Assembly (NCBI RefSeq): GCF_026914185.1
Contig: NC_070559.1
Location: 1,674,001-1,738,000, forward strand
Source of the DNA: Puccinia triticina
Taxonomy: Eukaryota > Basidiomycota > Pucciniomycetes > Pucciniales > Pucciniaceae
Length of the DNA stretch: 64,000 bases
Direction of reading: 5' to 3'
Below, piece by piece: positions 10,504 through 22,996 of the stretch. Under the pieces are notes generated by a model. It saw only the letters and a program-made list of their open reading frames with translations, was not told the origin of the DNA and ran no database searches. A program made the translations under genes and the position numbers. Position 1 is the first letter of the stretch, and every line of letters begins with the position of its first letter.

Positions 10504-13303
10504 TCAATCATCACCACTGTAAAAATGAGTCCAGACGTCAGATAATTGCGCGACAAAAAAAAAAATGAAAACGGGAATGCCACTAACAGGAAAAAGTAAG
10601 ATCCCGATGCTGGTGGAAACCCAAGACAAAGGAAGCAGTCAATACAGTGATAATGAGCTGAAACAACAGAAGAAGCGATGATTACCCTTTTGTTCCTTAT
10701 CTTTCAATGAATCGGTTTTGTTGATTCGAGGTCTGAAGTTCGAAGGGTCTCTCCGGAAGGTAATCTCAAGCGAGCCCAAGAACTGTTTGTCACAAAGAAG
10801 AGGATTTCAGAAGAACGTTTCTCTTGACTGTGGCTTGAAGGGCTCTTACCTTGTTCATGCCAGTCAAAAGGTTCTGGGGCCTGAAAATAACAATCAAAGA
10901 AAGCATTTTCTTTTTTGGCTTAATAAACTCGGTTGAGTTTCGAAGCAACGAAAGACTCTTACGCATGGGCAGTGGCTTCTATAGATGGCTTTCCGTCATA
11001 CACAATCACTCGGTCGGCTAGGTAAGTTGCCCTGTGACATTAAATTGATTGTGATCAGAGAGTGTTCGACATACTTGACGGTCGTGAACGAAGGCAGTCC
11101 CTTACATGATCTGTAGAAAAAGGAATGAAGAATGAGCATAAACCAACATTTGTTTATTTGGTCTTAAGGTTTTAAGACACGAATTCAAGTGACTCACAAA
11201 ATCGTGCTCGACAATAAAAGCAGTTTTCTTAACTGTCATGATGTAACGCTTGATGATCTTTGAAGTTACGATACGCTGTTCAGAATCAAGGTAGGCACTT
11301 GGCTCGTCGATCAAAAATATATCTGTTCGAGGTTTGCCCAAGGCCAAGACTAGAGCGACTCGCTGAAGTTCACCCCCGGAAAGGGTGAGGACTTCCTGAT
11401 CCATAAGGCCTTCGATGTTCAATGGCTTGATAACGTCGGCCTGGAATTGAGGATGTAAGAACATCTCTTTAATCTGTTTGATCAAAAGCATCCGAACCGA
11501 TCCCTTGAACTTGGGCGCGATCGTTTGTGGTTTCAATGATACTCGTTCAGGGTTGTATGGAAGCGTTAGATCGGCCTCATCAGGTTTGATCTTGTCGGCA
11601 ATCAACTTTACAAATGTCGTCTTTCCAGTTCCATTCTCTCCCAACATCACGATGATCTCCGAATCCGTGAAGTTTCCTGCTTCAACATGCAGCTTGAAGT
11701 TTCCCTGAGTTTTCGTCATGGCCGGGTATTTGTAACTGCGAGAGGATTCAACTACTATGTCTTCAGCTGAGTCTGCAATCTTGAAATGTAAAGATTCATC
11801 GCGGAATCGCAGATTTTCTGTTGGAATCATTCCATCCAGAAATATGTTGATACCTGTAGTAAAATTAGTTATCAGTTTGGCGATGATCTGCCGCTGCTCC
11901 TCTTCACCGAGCTAGTTTGACCAACCTTCACGGACTGAGAATGGCAAGGTGACCACACCATACGCTCCGGGTAGGCCGTACAAACAACATATGAAGTCTG
12001 ACAAATAATCCAGCACAGATAAATCGTGCTCGACACATATGACATAACATGTAGGATGGAGCAAGGATCTGATTGTTCGGGCGGCATTCAACCTCTGCTT
12101 GACATCCAAATAGGAGGAGGGTTCATCAAACATGTAGCTGGGAAGAAAAGTAGAAAACAGCGATCCGTTAGGAGTTAAGATCATGTAAAGGAGGAGTGGT
12201 GATCAGTTGTACATACATGTCGGCTTTTTGGACACAACTCATAGCAATAGCAAATCGTTGCAATTCACCACCACTCAGTTGACTGATTTCTCGATCGACA
12301 ACGTCATTCAAGTCCAGAACGTTTAGCATCTCTTGTTTCTTTCCGGCTCCATCTTTACCCTCTAGCAGTTCACCCACTTTGCCCTTGACCATCCTGGGAA
12401 TGTGATCCACGTATTGCGGTTTGATGAGAGCCTTGAGATTGTCTTCTAGAATCTTCGTGAAGTAGTTTTGAAGTTCAGAGCCTCGAAAGTGTTTCAAAAT
12501 TTCTTGCCAATCCGGAGCAACCTGCATGTTTCAAAAAATCTTAGCTGCTACATTTAAGAACAGTTAAGAACAAACAAAATGAAATAAAGCCTCACATCGA
12601 AACGACCAAGGTTGGGTTTCTGTTTTCCAGCTAGAATTTTCAGGGCTGTACTTTTCCCAATACCGTTTGTACCAACCAAACCAAGCACCTGACCAGGGCG
12701 TGGGATCGGCAACCGATGAAGCTTGAAGGAATTGGCCGAATAACGATGGGTGACTTCCTTCTCGAGGTTGGTTGGTAAATTGATGACGTTGATAGCTTCG
12801 AAAGGACATCTAACATCCAATGAGGAATAAAGTGAGCAAAGCACCCAAAAACTTAGGATTTACGGGTGATCGTTCTGCCGACTTTTTGGGACATATACCA
12901 CAACCAATACACAATTCTTCTGAAATGAATGCGATCTGAAATTCGTAAAATTGAAAACATTCACCAAAGGTAAGTTGACGAGCTCTAGGGATTTTCAACA
13001 GAGAAAAAGATATCTACCTTTGAAGTATTTTCGACTTCGATACACAGTTTGCCTGGGGCGCCCAATAGTAATGTAGATTTCGATGAGTTTCATGAATATT
13101 TAGTTTTTGAAATCCAACGTACCCATTCGGACGACCGGACACGATTTTTTACATTCCTGTTTGCACTTTTTCGGTTTACATTCTGATTGAGTTTCGAAGG
13201 CAAGGACAAATCAGTTCATCCGTAAAGGAGTGGAAGATGGAGTCGAAGTAGGTCGCTTACTGTCGGATGAGACGATCGCGATCCTCGTCAGTTTGTCCGA
13301 CAT
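10504..13303 (-). CDS. RLI1: ABCE1/Rli1 ribosome-recycling ATPase
   Basis: This is the iron-sulfur ABC ATPase that splits ribosomes after termination, acting with eRF1 in the cytosol. From the start at 13303 the protein begins [11 protein letters not shown], then the first Fe-S motif [17 protein letters not shown] and the second [15 protein letters not shown]. Nucleotide-binding domain 1 has Walker [10 protein letters not shown], signature [10 protein letters not shown] and Walker [11 protein letters not shown]. Domain 2 has Walker [10 protein letters not shown], signature [10 protein letters not shown] and Walker [11 protein letters not shown]. The C-terminus after several short introns is FFLGDD with TGA at 10506-10504, as in other eukaryotes. 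I count about ten or eleven introns, all consistent in phase. The length is near the usual 600 residues. The gene looks functional and single copy in this window. Confidence 0.96.
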
Positions 13304-13483
13304 TCTTACGAAACTGTAATTGGTATTTTTTGGCGATGGTGGTATTGGTCGGACTCCGGGGGTGCGACGGTGAGGTGTCGAGTGGAAGGAGGCCCGGATT
13401 GGGAAGGGGGTCCCGCTCGGTGTCGGCTCGCGGTTTTAGCCAGTTTAAGACTTTTGGCACGGGTTTTTGCCTAAAAGCACGAG

Positions 13484-13496
13484 AACCCTAACCCTA
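13484..13496 (-). promoter_or_regulatory. Telo-box-like motif in the RLI1 promoter
   Basis: The plus strand reads AACCCTAACCCTA, two telomere-type repeats, about 180 bp upstream of the RLI1 start. Telo-boxes of this type are known in promoters of ribosome-related genes in plants and are bound by Tbf1-type factors in yeasts. Use here is inference. Confidence 0.5.
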
Positions 13497-14639
13497 CCTC
13501 CCCAAATTGCCCAAGATCCACTCACTTTCCTCGTGTGTTGACCTCGGATATGTTTGCTGTACACGTCTACCTTCAAGTCAGGACAAGTTGATGAAAAAAA
13601 TTATTTGCGTGTCTCCAATCTTATCTGGTTGACGATTGTACCGGTTTGTTAATTGTGTGCGCAGGCCCAGGCAGGCCCTCAAAACAGCCAAAAAGTTACC
13701 CAAAACCAAGTGTCTAGTATTATGTATGTATCTATCTAAATATGCACACAAAATACACCAGATTCTTTCCTTTTAATTGATTTCATCTTGAAATTCCTCA
13801 TCATCAGGACTGTCGGAGCAGTTATTTTATGCAGTGGTTCATTTCAATGTATTATCCTCATATCACATAATCACTTCCTCCAAATTAAACAGTTTTAAAA
13901 GCAATCCTGCTAGGCAACCTCAAAAACATTTACTATTCTTCAATTAAAAATCATCCTGAATGGTCCCAGGTTCCCTAGGTTCCCTGGTATAAGAGCCACT
14001 AATAAGGCTAACTAAACTGAGTCCGTAATCTGAGGGGAGACCGTGAAGCCTTTGAGGGTTCACAGGAAGATCAAAAATTGATTACATCAGCAACCCGACG
14101 AGAGCACTTCATAGTCCCATCGTCCCCGCGCCCCACCTACTCAGCATAGAGAAGCTGAACTTCTCTCCTGGGCTAGGTGATCTGTTTTTCTTGTTTCATT
14201 GTATGTAGAGGAGAGAGAGAAGCTGAACTTTCCTCCTGAGCTAGAAACAATAAAACATAAGTAGTTCCTAGAATCGGTGCCCATCTGGCCTCGAACCAGT
14301 CCCTTAGACTGCCCAGTGAAGAGTCCTTGATAGGGCTCTTGCGGAGACGCCGCAGGGACCTTCCAAAGGATAATTGGGAAACTTGGGATATAAACACCGC
14401 GTTTTCGTAGGTAAAATATGATAAATTTTGAATCAATTTCGAAGTATAAACGCACGCAACGATTGAGGATTGAAATCTTGCTCCTTTTGAAGTAAAATAA
14501 AAAATAAAAAACCACAACAAGAAATTTTATGATTGTGACATGTTTTGAATCATTGATTTCCCAAGAATTTAGTTTGCTTTCCGTTTATTTTCCTGTGCGT
14601 AACTAAATAACAGATCATTCCTGGGCCCCAACCTATATT
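13497..14639. other. Intergenic between RLI1 and the multicopper oxidase
   Basis: No supported gene. A direct repeat of about 27 bp lies at 14147-14175 and 14216-14245 (GAAGCTGAACTT...CTCCTGRGCTAG). The open frames on the minus strand at 14141-14520 have no domain and lie downstream of the oxidase stop. Confidence 0.45.
14147..14245. repeat. Direct repeat pair
   Basis: Two near-identical copies of a unit containing GAGAAGCTGAACTT and CTCCTGRGCTAG, about 70 bp apart. It could be a leftover duplication; no element is recognisable between the copies. Confidence 0.5.
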
Positions 14640-17600
14640 CTAAAACACGTTACTGTAAGCGTAGGTTGACAGCCCTCGCCTTCTTTTTCCTGGCTCAATG
14701 ATGTCGAGATCTTGAGGTGAAATGGCGCGACATAACCTCTGGTTTCCCTCTGGAGCAGACTGCTGCCTCAGTATTGAAGGCTGCATGACAAACATACCCG
14801 CAAAGCCGGCCGCTAAGTGCCAACCGAGGTGGCAGTGGAGGATCCAAACTCCTGGATTATCGGCTTGTACTCGGACTAAAAATATTCACATGCGAAATTG
14901 TGAGAAAAGTATCAGAAATTTTCAAGCTGATACACGTTTATGGTCCTTGGTTTGGAGTGAGATTGCGGAATACGGCCCGAGGTCACTAACCTACGTGGTA
15001 ACTCCCTCCCCCTATGACTTGAGTCTGATCAGAAGATAATCAATTCATCAAATTTCCCGAACATACACGTTGGGTTTCGTGGTCATTAGACTTACATCCT
15101 TGCGCAATGGATTGGTAGTATTGTACTGCAAACTTGAGACCGTTGTTTCATTTATCTCACCAGCACCGGTAGCAACAATCCATCCCTGAAAGACAAAGTA
15201 TACGGTGAGTGAAATAAATCTTAGTGAAGCATGGTTGAATAGTTGATTACTTACATCAACTCCATCTGGAGGGTAATTGAGTAAAGGACAAAATTAACAG
15301 ACAGCGTTTTTCTTGGTTTTGTTCATTAAAACGGTGTGCTTACGCAAGTGGTAAGAATGCTCGATAGCCGCGTCCAGATTGTTTATTACAATATCGTAGC
15401 ATCCAGGCTGCTCAAAAGTAAAAGCTGCAACGTCGGAGGCGTTGATAGTTCCGGGTCCTCCAGAGAGTAGCTCATTGAGCAAAGGACGGTTAGGCCGAGC
15501 TGTGTTAGAATTTAAAGAAAGCCATGATCAGAAATCATGTGTGCACTCATGATACGGATTTGACTCACTTATCCAAGTGGTGTCATTCACGAAAAACCTG
15601 CCGCTAACAACACTTGAATTACCCTCAACAGAAGCAATTGTCCCAAAGCTCGTCGAGAAGTAAACCTATGGGGTGTGATTAAGATTTTTGTCAACTTCAT
15701 ACGGTGAAGCCGAGAAAAATTTGCGCTCAACTCTACCCAAGAGGTTTGTACATGCATCCTGCGGCACAAGCGGGTGCATGGTAGAAACATCCAGGTCCAG
15801 GCAAGCCCCCCCTAGAGTATCAGACCAGTCCCTTGTTGTTGGTATAACTACGTCCGAAATACTGGGGGGAGGTGTCGTTGCATCAACAATGCGGATAATC
15901 CCCAGCGCCGTGCCAGCTCGTTCTGTGATACCGGGGGCCACTATATAGAAAGAAGGAACCAGTTCAGCGACTTGACATCTGATGAACACTCCAAATGATT
16001 TCAACGCCAGGTATTGCTCACACCAAGCAACTTAGAAACAGAAAGCATATATCCATAAAAGTGGCCGGGCAAAGAAGCGTTAGTATCAGGATAGAATAGC
16101 TCTCCTGACAGAATGTGGCTTCACATACAACAATCGGTGTCCATAACTGCTCTAAGGTAAACCGTGCTTCCGACCTGATCTTGAGAAGTATCAATGATCA
16201 CGCTATACCTCTCTCCGTTGTCTTTATTGTAACAATTTCAATTGATATTAGAAAAAATCTACTAATTGAAGTACCCAGAGAGAAGAATGTATGCTCTACT
16301 TACGAAAAGGCACTCTATGAATCGCTGTCGGTCCTACAACCCCCGTGGAGTCCGCTTCAGTGACGTTCAAGGTATGCTCATCGACAGAAAAGCGGAAGAG
16401 AGCATGAGATCCAGCGCCTATCAATCTGAAGCGCGTCTTGGTCCCCACTGGAACATCAAAGGTTAAGCTGTTGTTTTGAGTTGTACAAGTTGCGTTGGCC
16501 AGGGCATTGTTGCAATCGAAATATCCAATACCGTTTACAAGTGCAGAGTTCTGGGATTGTTAATCCATTAGTAACTCAATTTCTTACGTCTCGACTGAAT
16601 AACTTTGGAATATTGCCTTACAGGGGACCTATGCCCCTCAATCGAGTTTTCAAGTGAAAGGAATCCAAATTAGAATTTACTACAAGTCAAAAGGGGAAAG
16701 AACAGGTCATCCTTACGGTGCAGCAAAACTGTTGTTGTACCCAGCGGGAGATAATAATTGTTGCACAACATGCTCGCTCATTCTGATAAAGAAATTATAG
16801 CAAGCATGATCAGTAAAAAATTTAGCACATAACAGCCTCATAAACTTGAAAAAGATAGTTTTACACTCAACTCATGGTACCAATCACTGTTATCAACCTT
16901 GATTGAGTCAGCTCTCATGTTTTCATCTCGGACAAAAAGGTTTAAACTTTGCTGACTTGATCAAAAGTATGATGTCTTGATCAAAATTGACTCCCCGTTT
17001 TAGAGGATCATTCACACTATGAACGATCATAGGCCCTGCCTTTTTACCAGAGTAAAATCAGCTTCATGCAAAAAGTACGAACCTGGTCAACTGTGAACTC
17101 ACTATTCCATCAGCATTGAAATTCTAGAACAAAACAGGCTCTAATCAAACACTTCTTCATCTTGAAACCATGTTAAATAATTTCTTACCTGTGCATGGGC
17201 GTGATACCCTTTCAACAATATTAAAATTTTCAATTCATACCGTTCAGCTGGATTCAAGTTAGTGACAAAATTCAACACTTACAAAAGGTCCCATATTGAT
17301 TACGGATGTCAAAGGTGTAAGTGAAATTTTGTCCTGGCGGAATCGGGCATTGAGTAACACCCGTCTGCATAGCAACCATATCAAAGAAGGATACAATATT
17401 TGAAATTTTAAGAGAGATGATTTATGTGTTTCGGAGTGTGAGCTGCAGGGGAAAGATAAATTACCACACCATCCATCCAAGGACTTCCCCTCTGAAAAAT
17501 CTATTTATATTCTCCCCAAAGAAAAGAATGATTTTTAAACTTTCCATCAGACGCTAGAAAAATTCAGAAAAAAAAAAAATGCAGTAAATGACACTTACCC

Positions 17601-18128
17601 CGTGCCAGTGAATGGTCAGTGCTGCGGACATTTTGTTGACTATCAATATGTTGAGAGTATCACTTTTTGAGGGAAAAATATCAGCATAGATCTTCCCATT
17701 CTGAGGTCACATTTGGGGTTGAACTGACCCCTCCTAAGCACGGTTATCGTTCAGAAAGCAAAAATTCAGCACTAGCTAGTCGGCAGCACTTTCAGGGAGG
17801 ATAGACAAAAACATACGTTTGCTTCTATCAAAGGGCCTGGAAACTGGGAGTTCACAACGAGCATGTTTCGAGAGAAGCCGTCTGGTGCTGCGGTCTCATT
17901 TCTGATTGACAAGGTGATAAGCAGTACAACTAACTTCTCAAAAGGGCGAAAGGCTACTCACGTGATTGTCCAAAAGTAATCACGTGTTTGAGGGATGGAA
18001 GTTATATTGAACTTATCTGACAAGTACAAATCGGAGGAGTTGAGTTGCACTGAGGCCACGATTGAGATCCATGAGAACAAAGTCAAGAAAAAGAAAATTC
18101 CGCCGCTTCCAGTCTCTTCGCGGTTCAT
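14640..18128 (-). CDS. Multicopper oxidase (laccase/ferroxidase-like)
   Basis: This is a secreted or membrane-anchored blue copper oxidase that would reduce oxygen to water while oxidising phenols or ferrous iron. The start at 18128 gives MNRE, followed by a hydrophobic signal (FFFLTLFSWISIVAS). Copper motifs appear in order across many short exons: HWHG (about 17600), WYHAH built across an intron (about 17200-17280), DWYHE (about 16870), HSYHLHG (joined over the intron at about 15260-15350) and HCHLGWHLAAGFAGM (about 14830). All ten histidines and the cysteine expected for copper binding are present. The usual HPxHLHGH reads HSYHLHGV, so the proline and the last, non-ligand histidine are replaced. 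The type 1 axial position is Phe. No long C-terminal membrane helix is seen, unlike Fet3. Substrate class is not decided by sequence alone. Confidence 0.92.
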
Positions 18129-19796
18129 CCTGAATTAGAAATGAAGAAATAGTGTATCTGTGGGGTAATTAAAAGCATTTTAGTATTTATGCATCTTGGA
18201 AAGAGAGTTTGTTGCACGAGTAAGATGGGCGAGGCATCGCCAGTGACCAGGACTATGAGGGGCATGATATTTTTTGTCTTTGTTTCAATACTGTTTTTAG
18301 GCGGCGATTGTGCTCATATTGTGCATAGGTCACATGTCCTAGGAACCGCTGAGTGATTAGAGTCACCAAAATGTCCGGTAAAATCAGCGTCGGGCAACTC
18401 TGGCTACAAGCCACTGCAAGCTGGGCTAGTTTTTCTATGTAGCAGTTTCAGAGTTTCACTATTACAAATGAGAAAAACGAGAGGGGAAACGGGATATAGA
18501 AGAAATAACTTAGGAGGAATGACTGACTCGGAAAATTGAAGCACAAGTTGCACCAGTTCTGAATATTTTTTTCTGGTATTGGAGAAGAAAATAAGACGGC
18601 GGTTTGGGCTTGCTCAGCCCCTTATATATAGACAGTATAATTGTGAGCTTTCCGCGACATAAAATGCTCACAGATCGGTGATTTCCCATCGAACCAAGCG
18701 GGTAGATCATCTGTTTCTGATGAGCGCTCACATCCATGAGGCATTTCCGTTGGGCTCGGAAAATCGAAAGGAGCTTGGCCAAGTACCGACAAATACCTGA
18801 TTGTGGCGAGGGATAATGAGACGATAGGCAAGAAACAACATTTGATTGCTAATTTCTTTACGGCAACTCGTCAACTTCCGCTGACCTTCCGCGGCTGTGT
18901 ACTCCGGAAGGCCGACTACTGAGGGGAATTAAATTTGAAGTGCTCTTGGGTTGATCGTTTGAGTTGGACTCACAAGGAGTGCTTACCAATCTTGAACCGA
19001 GGTCTCGCAAACCCAAGCCAGCATTGGCAGATGTATCACCTGACTAGACCTGACTCGCCAGAGCTCTGCCCTTTACTGTGGATAAACAAGTTTCTAAGGG
19101 TCCAAGTAAAAACGAGCGGTGCCTACAAATAGTTCTTTCGACTGACAGGGCATCAATAATCGAGGTGTAGCTCAATGCGAGTCTCCAATCTGCGGAATCC
19201 AGCTGTCACTTTAGAGAATTAGCCACCCCGTGGCCGGAGTTCCTGAAGTGTGTTGACTTTTGAACCTTTGCTTTGTCCCAGCATCAGTACATAGTGGTCG
19301 CACAGCTCCTTGATTATGTGCACAGGGAGTTGCAGTGGCATTGCACTCGATTCCTCTTAACTTTTGCATGCAAAAATATCTCAGCTCATGTGCCCAGGAG
19401 AAAACTCAGAATGAACCTAATTTATATAAACCGGAAGCCTGGCTGTGGCTATCATCTTTCAATGCAAACACAATTAACAAATAAGTATTATTCTTTGGAC
19501 AGAAACGTGATGCGATCCACAACAAAGTCTAAAGAAGATCGGCAAGATGTGGGGCATAGAGCGCGTTGGCATTAAAAGCTCAACGAGTGTTGACGACATA
19601 AAGGCAACATGAGGCTTGGCAACATTTTCGTATGGCCTTGCGTATGAGCTACTTGCCCACCTGAACTGACATCCATAAAAGCGGTAATGAGGTTTCTGTC
19701 GAAAGATTCCAAATACCCCGGCTTTTGTTCGAGCTACGTCCCAGCGGAGCCGACACACGAATCATTTTTCCTCATTAACCGCCCAATATCACTGAA
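18129..19796. other. Intergenic upstream of oxidase and Cys-rich gene
   Basis: This stretch holds the divergent promoters of the oxidase (-) and the cysteine-rich gene (+). A TATA-like ATATATAAGG on the minus strand lies near 18625. A short minus-strand frame at 18622-18831 begins with a weakly hydrophobic stretch but lacks other support. I list no gene. Confidence 0.4.
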
Positions 19797-20540
19797 ATGT
19801 CCATTCCTGGCAAAAAACTCTTGCGAATCTTCTCCTTTGCTTTAATGCTCGCCTGCTGTTGCAATAGGTTTTCGTGGGCGGCTACCATGATGCCGAGCGG
19901 GGCCGTTTTAGAGGACATGTGTGATCAGTCTCTTGCTTGTTCAGTAATTGATCAAACCTGGCCGAAAGACAAGACTTTCAGATGCGCTTCGGTAGGCTTT
20001 CTCCTAACTATCTTTATACGGCAGCTTGGCTTAGTGCGATATTCTGCTTTTCTCCAGAAAAATGTCACGCCCACTGCGTTTGGTATGGCCACCGAAGCTC
20101 TCACTATTGGAAAACCAAGAGCGATACAGAATGGGTCCAGTTGGCCGGCGTCTGCCTCCAGTAGCTGTACCGACGAGGGGTCCGACTATTCCAAGCATTC
20201 CTACTCCAATGGTGAGTGAGAGGCAACTCCTTGATAGAGACACGAAAACTTGAACTCAACGATTTACCTGGTTTTCCCATTGTTTGCAAGGTCAATGGAC
20301 TATCTACTACACAATCCGGAGCGCCTGCAAATGTAAGGAGATGACTGGAGACCCAAAAGCCATGCCAATGTGCCGTTCGGCTACTTCTCAGGATCTTTCT
20401 GCTTGCAATCTCGCAATGTAAGTTCTCAAAGTGTATCATTATCAGCTATCAACTGGAGTGCACCTGCTGATCCTGTCTCTCTTCCCCAAAACAGGTTCAA
20501 ATTTTGCTCCATGGAAATGAACGGTAGCCGTTGCACTTGA
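19797..20540 (+). CDS. Cysteine-rich secreted protein (effector candidate)
   Basis: The product has a signal peptide (MSIPGKKLLRIFSFALMLAC through FSWA) and about 150 mature residues. Exon 1 ends at FRCAS. Intron 1 begins GTAGGC and ends CTCCAG. Exon 2 ends HSYSNG at a GTGAGT donor. Exon 3 starts QWTIYYTIRSACKCKEM. A short last exon encodes MFKFCSMEMNGSRCT with TGA at 20538-20540. The spliced mature protein has ten cysteines, a number that allows five disulfides, clustered toward the C-terminus. I recognise no named family. Small size, secretion and many cysteines fit a rust effector or a cell-wall protein; this is inference. The frame is kept through all three introns, which supports the model. 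Confidence 0.78.
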
Positions 20541-21239
20541 TCCAACGCAATCAAACTGTGCGGTTTTCTCTCCAACCGGGCGGGGCTCGCTGATGACTAT
20601 GCAGATGGAGTGAACCTACTACATGTACGGAAGGAAATTTGTCATTATATTTTGTTCTCAAACAAACGTTCAAAAATGCCGAAATGAAAAAAAAACGTTA
20701 TTCGGCCTCTTGATTACTTTAGTGTGTTTTGAAAGCAATTATGATTGAAGCCATACTGGTACCTCCTGATCCCATCTCACCATGTTTTGCGGGCTCAGCT
20801 GGAGTATGACCCAGTGAGGGCCAATTATTTGCACTTCAAGTAAAAATATTTAACTATTGGTAACACAAGCAGATCCAACCTTGACGTCTGGAAACATTAA
20901 TTTCTCCACACAACCTCTCTGGGTGCTTCAAGCTGGGAAAATGTTTGTTGATACACATATACCAACGAACTCGTGGATCCAACACAGCCTACACATTTGA
21001 AAACCTTCGATGTCCTACATACAATGTTGACAGGCAGCCTTGAAGAGCTGTAGCAATTTTATGCACAATGGACTGAGGACGAATAACACAGGATGAAAAT
21101 CAATTGATTGCTGTACACAGATGGAAAGACATGATAGGTCTTGTATGATGACAAGGTGGAAATTATGTTCTAGTGGACGACTCAGTGGACACTTTGCAGT
21201 TAAGACCGATGGGAATGACTTCGTTTTCTTGAATGCTGT
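20541..21239. other. Intergenic, convergent 3' flanks
   Basis: Lies between the Cys-rich gene and SDH4, both reading toward it. I see no further gene or repeat. Confidence 0.4.
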
Positions 21240-22207
21240 TCAAGCCTTCCATGCTTTCTTGATCAACTCTGTCATACCTGTTAGCGGTGTGAACAAAGAC
21301 GAGTTCAATAGGTAACTCAAAGGTCAAGTCATTCGGACAAAAACATTTGAATGAGTACGAACCGATATCATGAGTGTTAAATTGATAAACTCCAACCAAG
21401 ACACCGCAAGTTATAGCACGTAAAGTCCAGGTAGCAATAGGGCTAATCACGGGGAATTTACGCTTGGGAACATAATCAACCAAGCATTGATCGAATCCCT
21501 ATGTTTTTCGAAAAAGAGAAAAACGTGGAGAAGATGTTATCTAGAGCGTTGAGTTGAGTCTTTCCTGGAGACATCATCAGGATAGGAAATCGAATCAAGG
21601 GTTGGGGGATCACGTACCATGTGAGAATGGGCAATCAGAAATACTCCGATCACCCCGTCAAGCAATGGATTGGCACTGGAAATGGCAGTAGCGGCCGAAA
21701 GCGGGATCAAACTTGCGGCGACGGATCTTTCGAAAGTCCAATGAATGGATCCGTGGGCTTTACTTGGGGGTGGGAAGGTAGTCGGGTCGTTAATCGTGCC
21801 CTTCACATATGCTGACAATGAGAAGGGGGAAAATTAGCATGCAAGATAAAGAAACAATTCTCGTGTTGCTCCTCTTCTGAAATGCTCATGAGGAAAGAGT
21901 GATTTGGAAAGAGTGATTTGGAAAGAGCGTGGTCGAGATCGTGCGTACGGGCATCTGCACTCGAGTCAGCCTTGACGATGGGGGATGGTTGGGAATGTGC
22001 TGTCGGGCCTAGATGTGCACCAGAATGCCAATCAACGAGACAAGATCACTGACATGATATTAATTAAGAGAATTATGACGTACTGGTCGACAATCGGTGG
22101 TATTGAGGGACCAGCGATACTCGATTGATGTTCGGCAGCTTGCTCATCGGACGGAACAGAGTAGATAGACGAGTGGCCGACATGACGATTCGGTTAGGCT
22201 GAGACAT
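21240..22207 (-). CDS. SDH4: Succinate dehydrogenase membrane anchor subunit (CybS)
   Basis: This is the small membrane anchor of respiratory complex II, which helps bind heme b and ubiquinone in the inner mitochondrial membrane. The N-terminus (MSQPNRIVMSATRLSTLFRP) is Arg/Ser-rich and fits a mitochondrial presequence; a second possible start is at 22183. After introns the mature part reads YVKGTINDPTTFPPPSKAHG, then HWTFERSVAASLIPL, the helix ANPLLDGVIGVFLIAHSHMG, FDQCLVDYVPKRKFP, and a last helix ending VYQFNTHDIGMTELIKKAWKA before TGA (21242-21240). The HSHxGFD and DY residues are those used for heme and quinone in CybS proteins. Four introns, correct phases, normal length. The gene looks functional. 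Confidence 0.94.
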
Positions 22208-22352
22208 TCTTGGCTTGATTTGGTTGGAATGTGATGTATATATCTTTTGTCTTGACGAGAGAGATGGAAGTTGGCAGGGGGCGATCAGGCCTGCTCTCGA
22301 GATCACCCGATCCGTGTTTTCAGTGACATCCTCTATGTCACGGAGGTACCGG

Positions 22353-22375
22353 TCGCGGGCTCAAGTTGAGCCCGC
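22353..22375. repeat. Perfect GC-rich palindrome
   Basis: An 11-bp stem (CGCGGGCTCAA) around a single G, in the SDH4 5' flank. It may be a terminator-like hairpin or a repeat relic; nothing else is known. Confidence 0.6.
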
Positions 22376-22504
22376 GGCCCCTTTCACCGGTAGCGGCTCA
22401 AGTCCCCAACGGTGAAAGGTGACCTTGACCAATCAGGTGCGAGACAACCCAAGCAATCACACTCCGATGTTTTCAACCCTCATTGTTGTTTGAGTGAAGA
22501 ATTA

Positions 22505-22826
22505 GGCCCCGTTTGGAGCCGATATAATCCGGGCGATATATGAGTTTTTTTGCGTGACATCCTATGTGACATCTGATCAGGTCCGCCAAAACTTGATCAG
22601 ATGTCACAAAATTCCAGATTATATCGCGCAATTGGAGGACTTCCTGTCGATCTGGAAAGTCAGATCTGAGCCGCCAGATTTCAGATTTTGCAGGGAAATC
22701 TAGGTCCCCAAAGATCCCCGAAGCAATCCAGAGTCCCAAATTCCAGATTTCCCTGTGAAATCTGAAATTCCAGATTTATTCAAAAATGACGGGAAGTCCT
22801 CCATTATATTGGCTCCAAACGGTGCC
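22505..22826. mobile_element. Harbinger/Tourist-type MITE with TTA duplication
   Basis: Terminal inverted repeats of about 24 bp begin GGCCCCGTTTGGAGCC (left) and GGCACCGTTTGGAGCC (right, on the minus strand). The element is flanked on both sides by TTA (22502-22504 and 22827-22829), the 3-bp target duplication of PIF/Harbinger elements. The 322-bp interior has no coding capacity but contains inner inverted repeats with ATCTGATCA and GTGACATC. Confidence 0.8.
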
Positions 22827-22862
22827 TTAGTCTCATGATCACACTGTGAAGCCCCTGTGCAT

Positions 22863-22996
22863 TAGGACGGTTCACGTAGGGATTTTCTAACCCTGCTGAT
22901 GTTATAAATCAGCAAGCCTTCCCAGCCAAATTGGCTGGGACTGTGGGATAAACTTTATTTTGGTCTTGCTGATTTTGGCCCACGTGAACCGTCCTA
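22863..22996. mobile_element. Small foldback MITE
   Basis: 134 bp with 15-bp inverted ends (TAGGACGGTTCACGT). The middle holds a second inverted repeat (CCCAGCCAAATTGGCTGGG). No clear target duplication. It sits shortly after the Harbinger-type MITE. Confidence 0.6.

Noticed and set aside
14141..14520. Minus-strand frames downstream of the oxidase
   Set aside because: No domain, low-complexity ends, and located after the oxidase stop in the same strand; likely 3' flank.
18622..18831. Short secreted peptide candidate on the minus strand
   Set aside because: Weak hydrophobic start, no paralogue, no splice support.
20062..20253. Alternative frames over exon 2 of the Cys-rich gene, including one with a Cys/His-rich peptide (EKCHAHCVWYGH)
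   Set aside because: Only the chosen frame joins in phase to both neighbouring exons and ends with a Cys-rich last exon.
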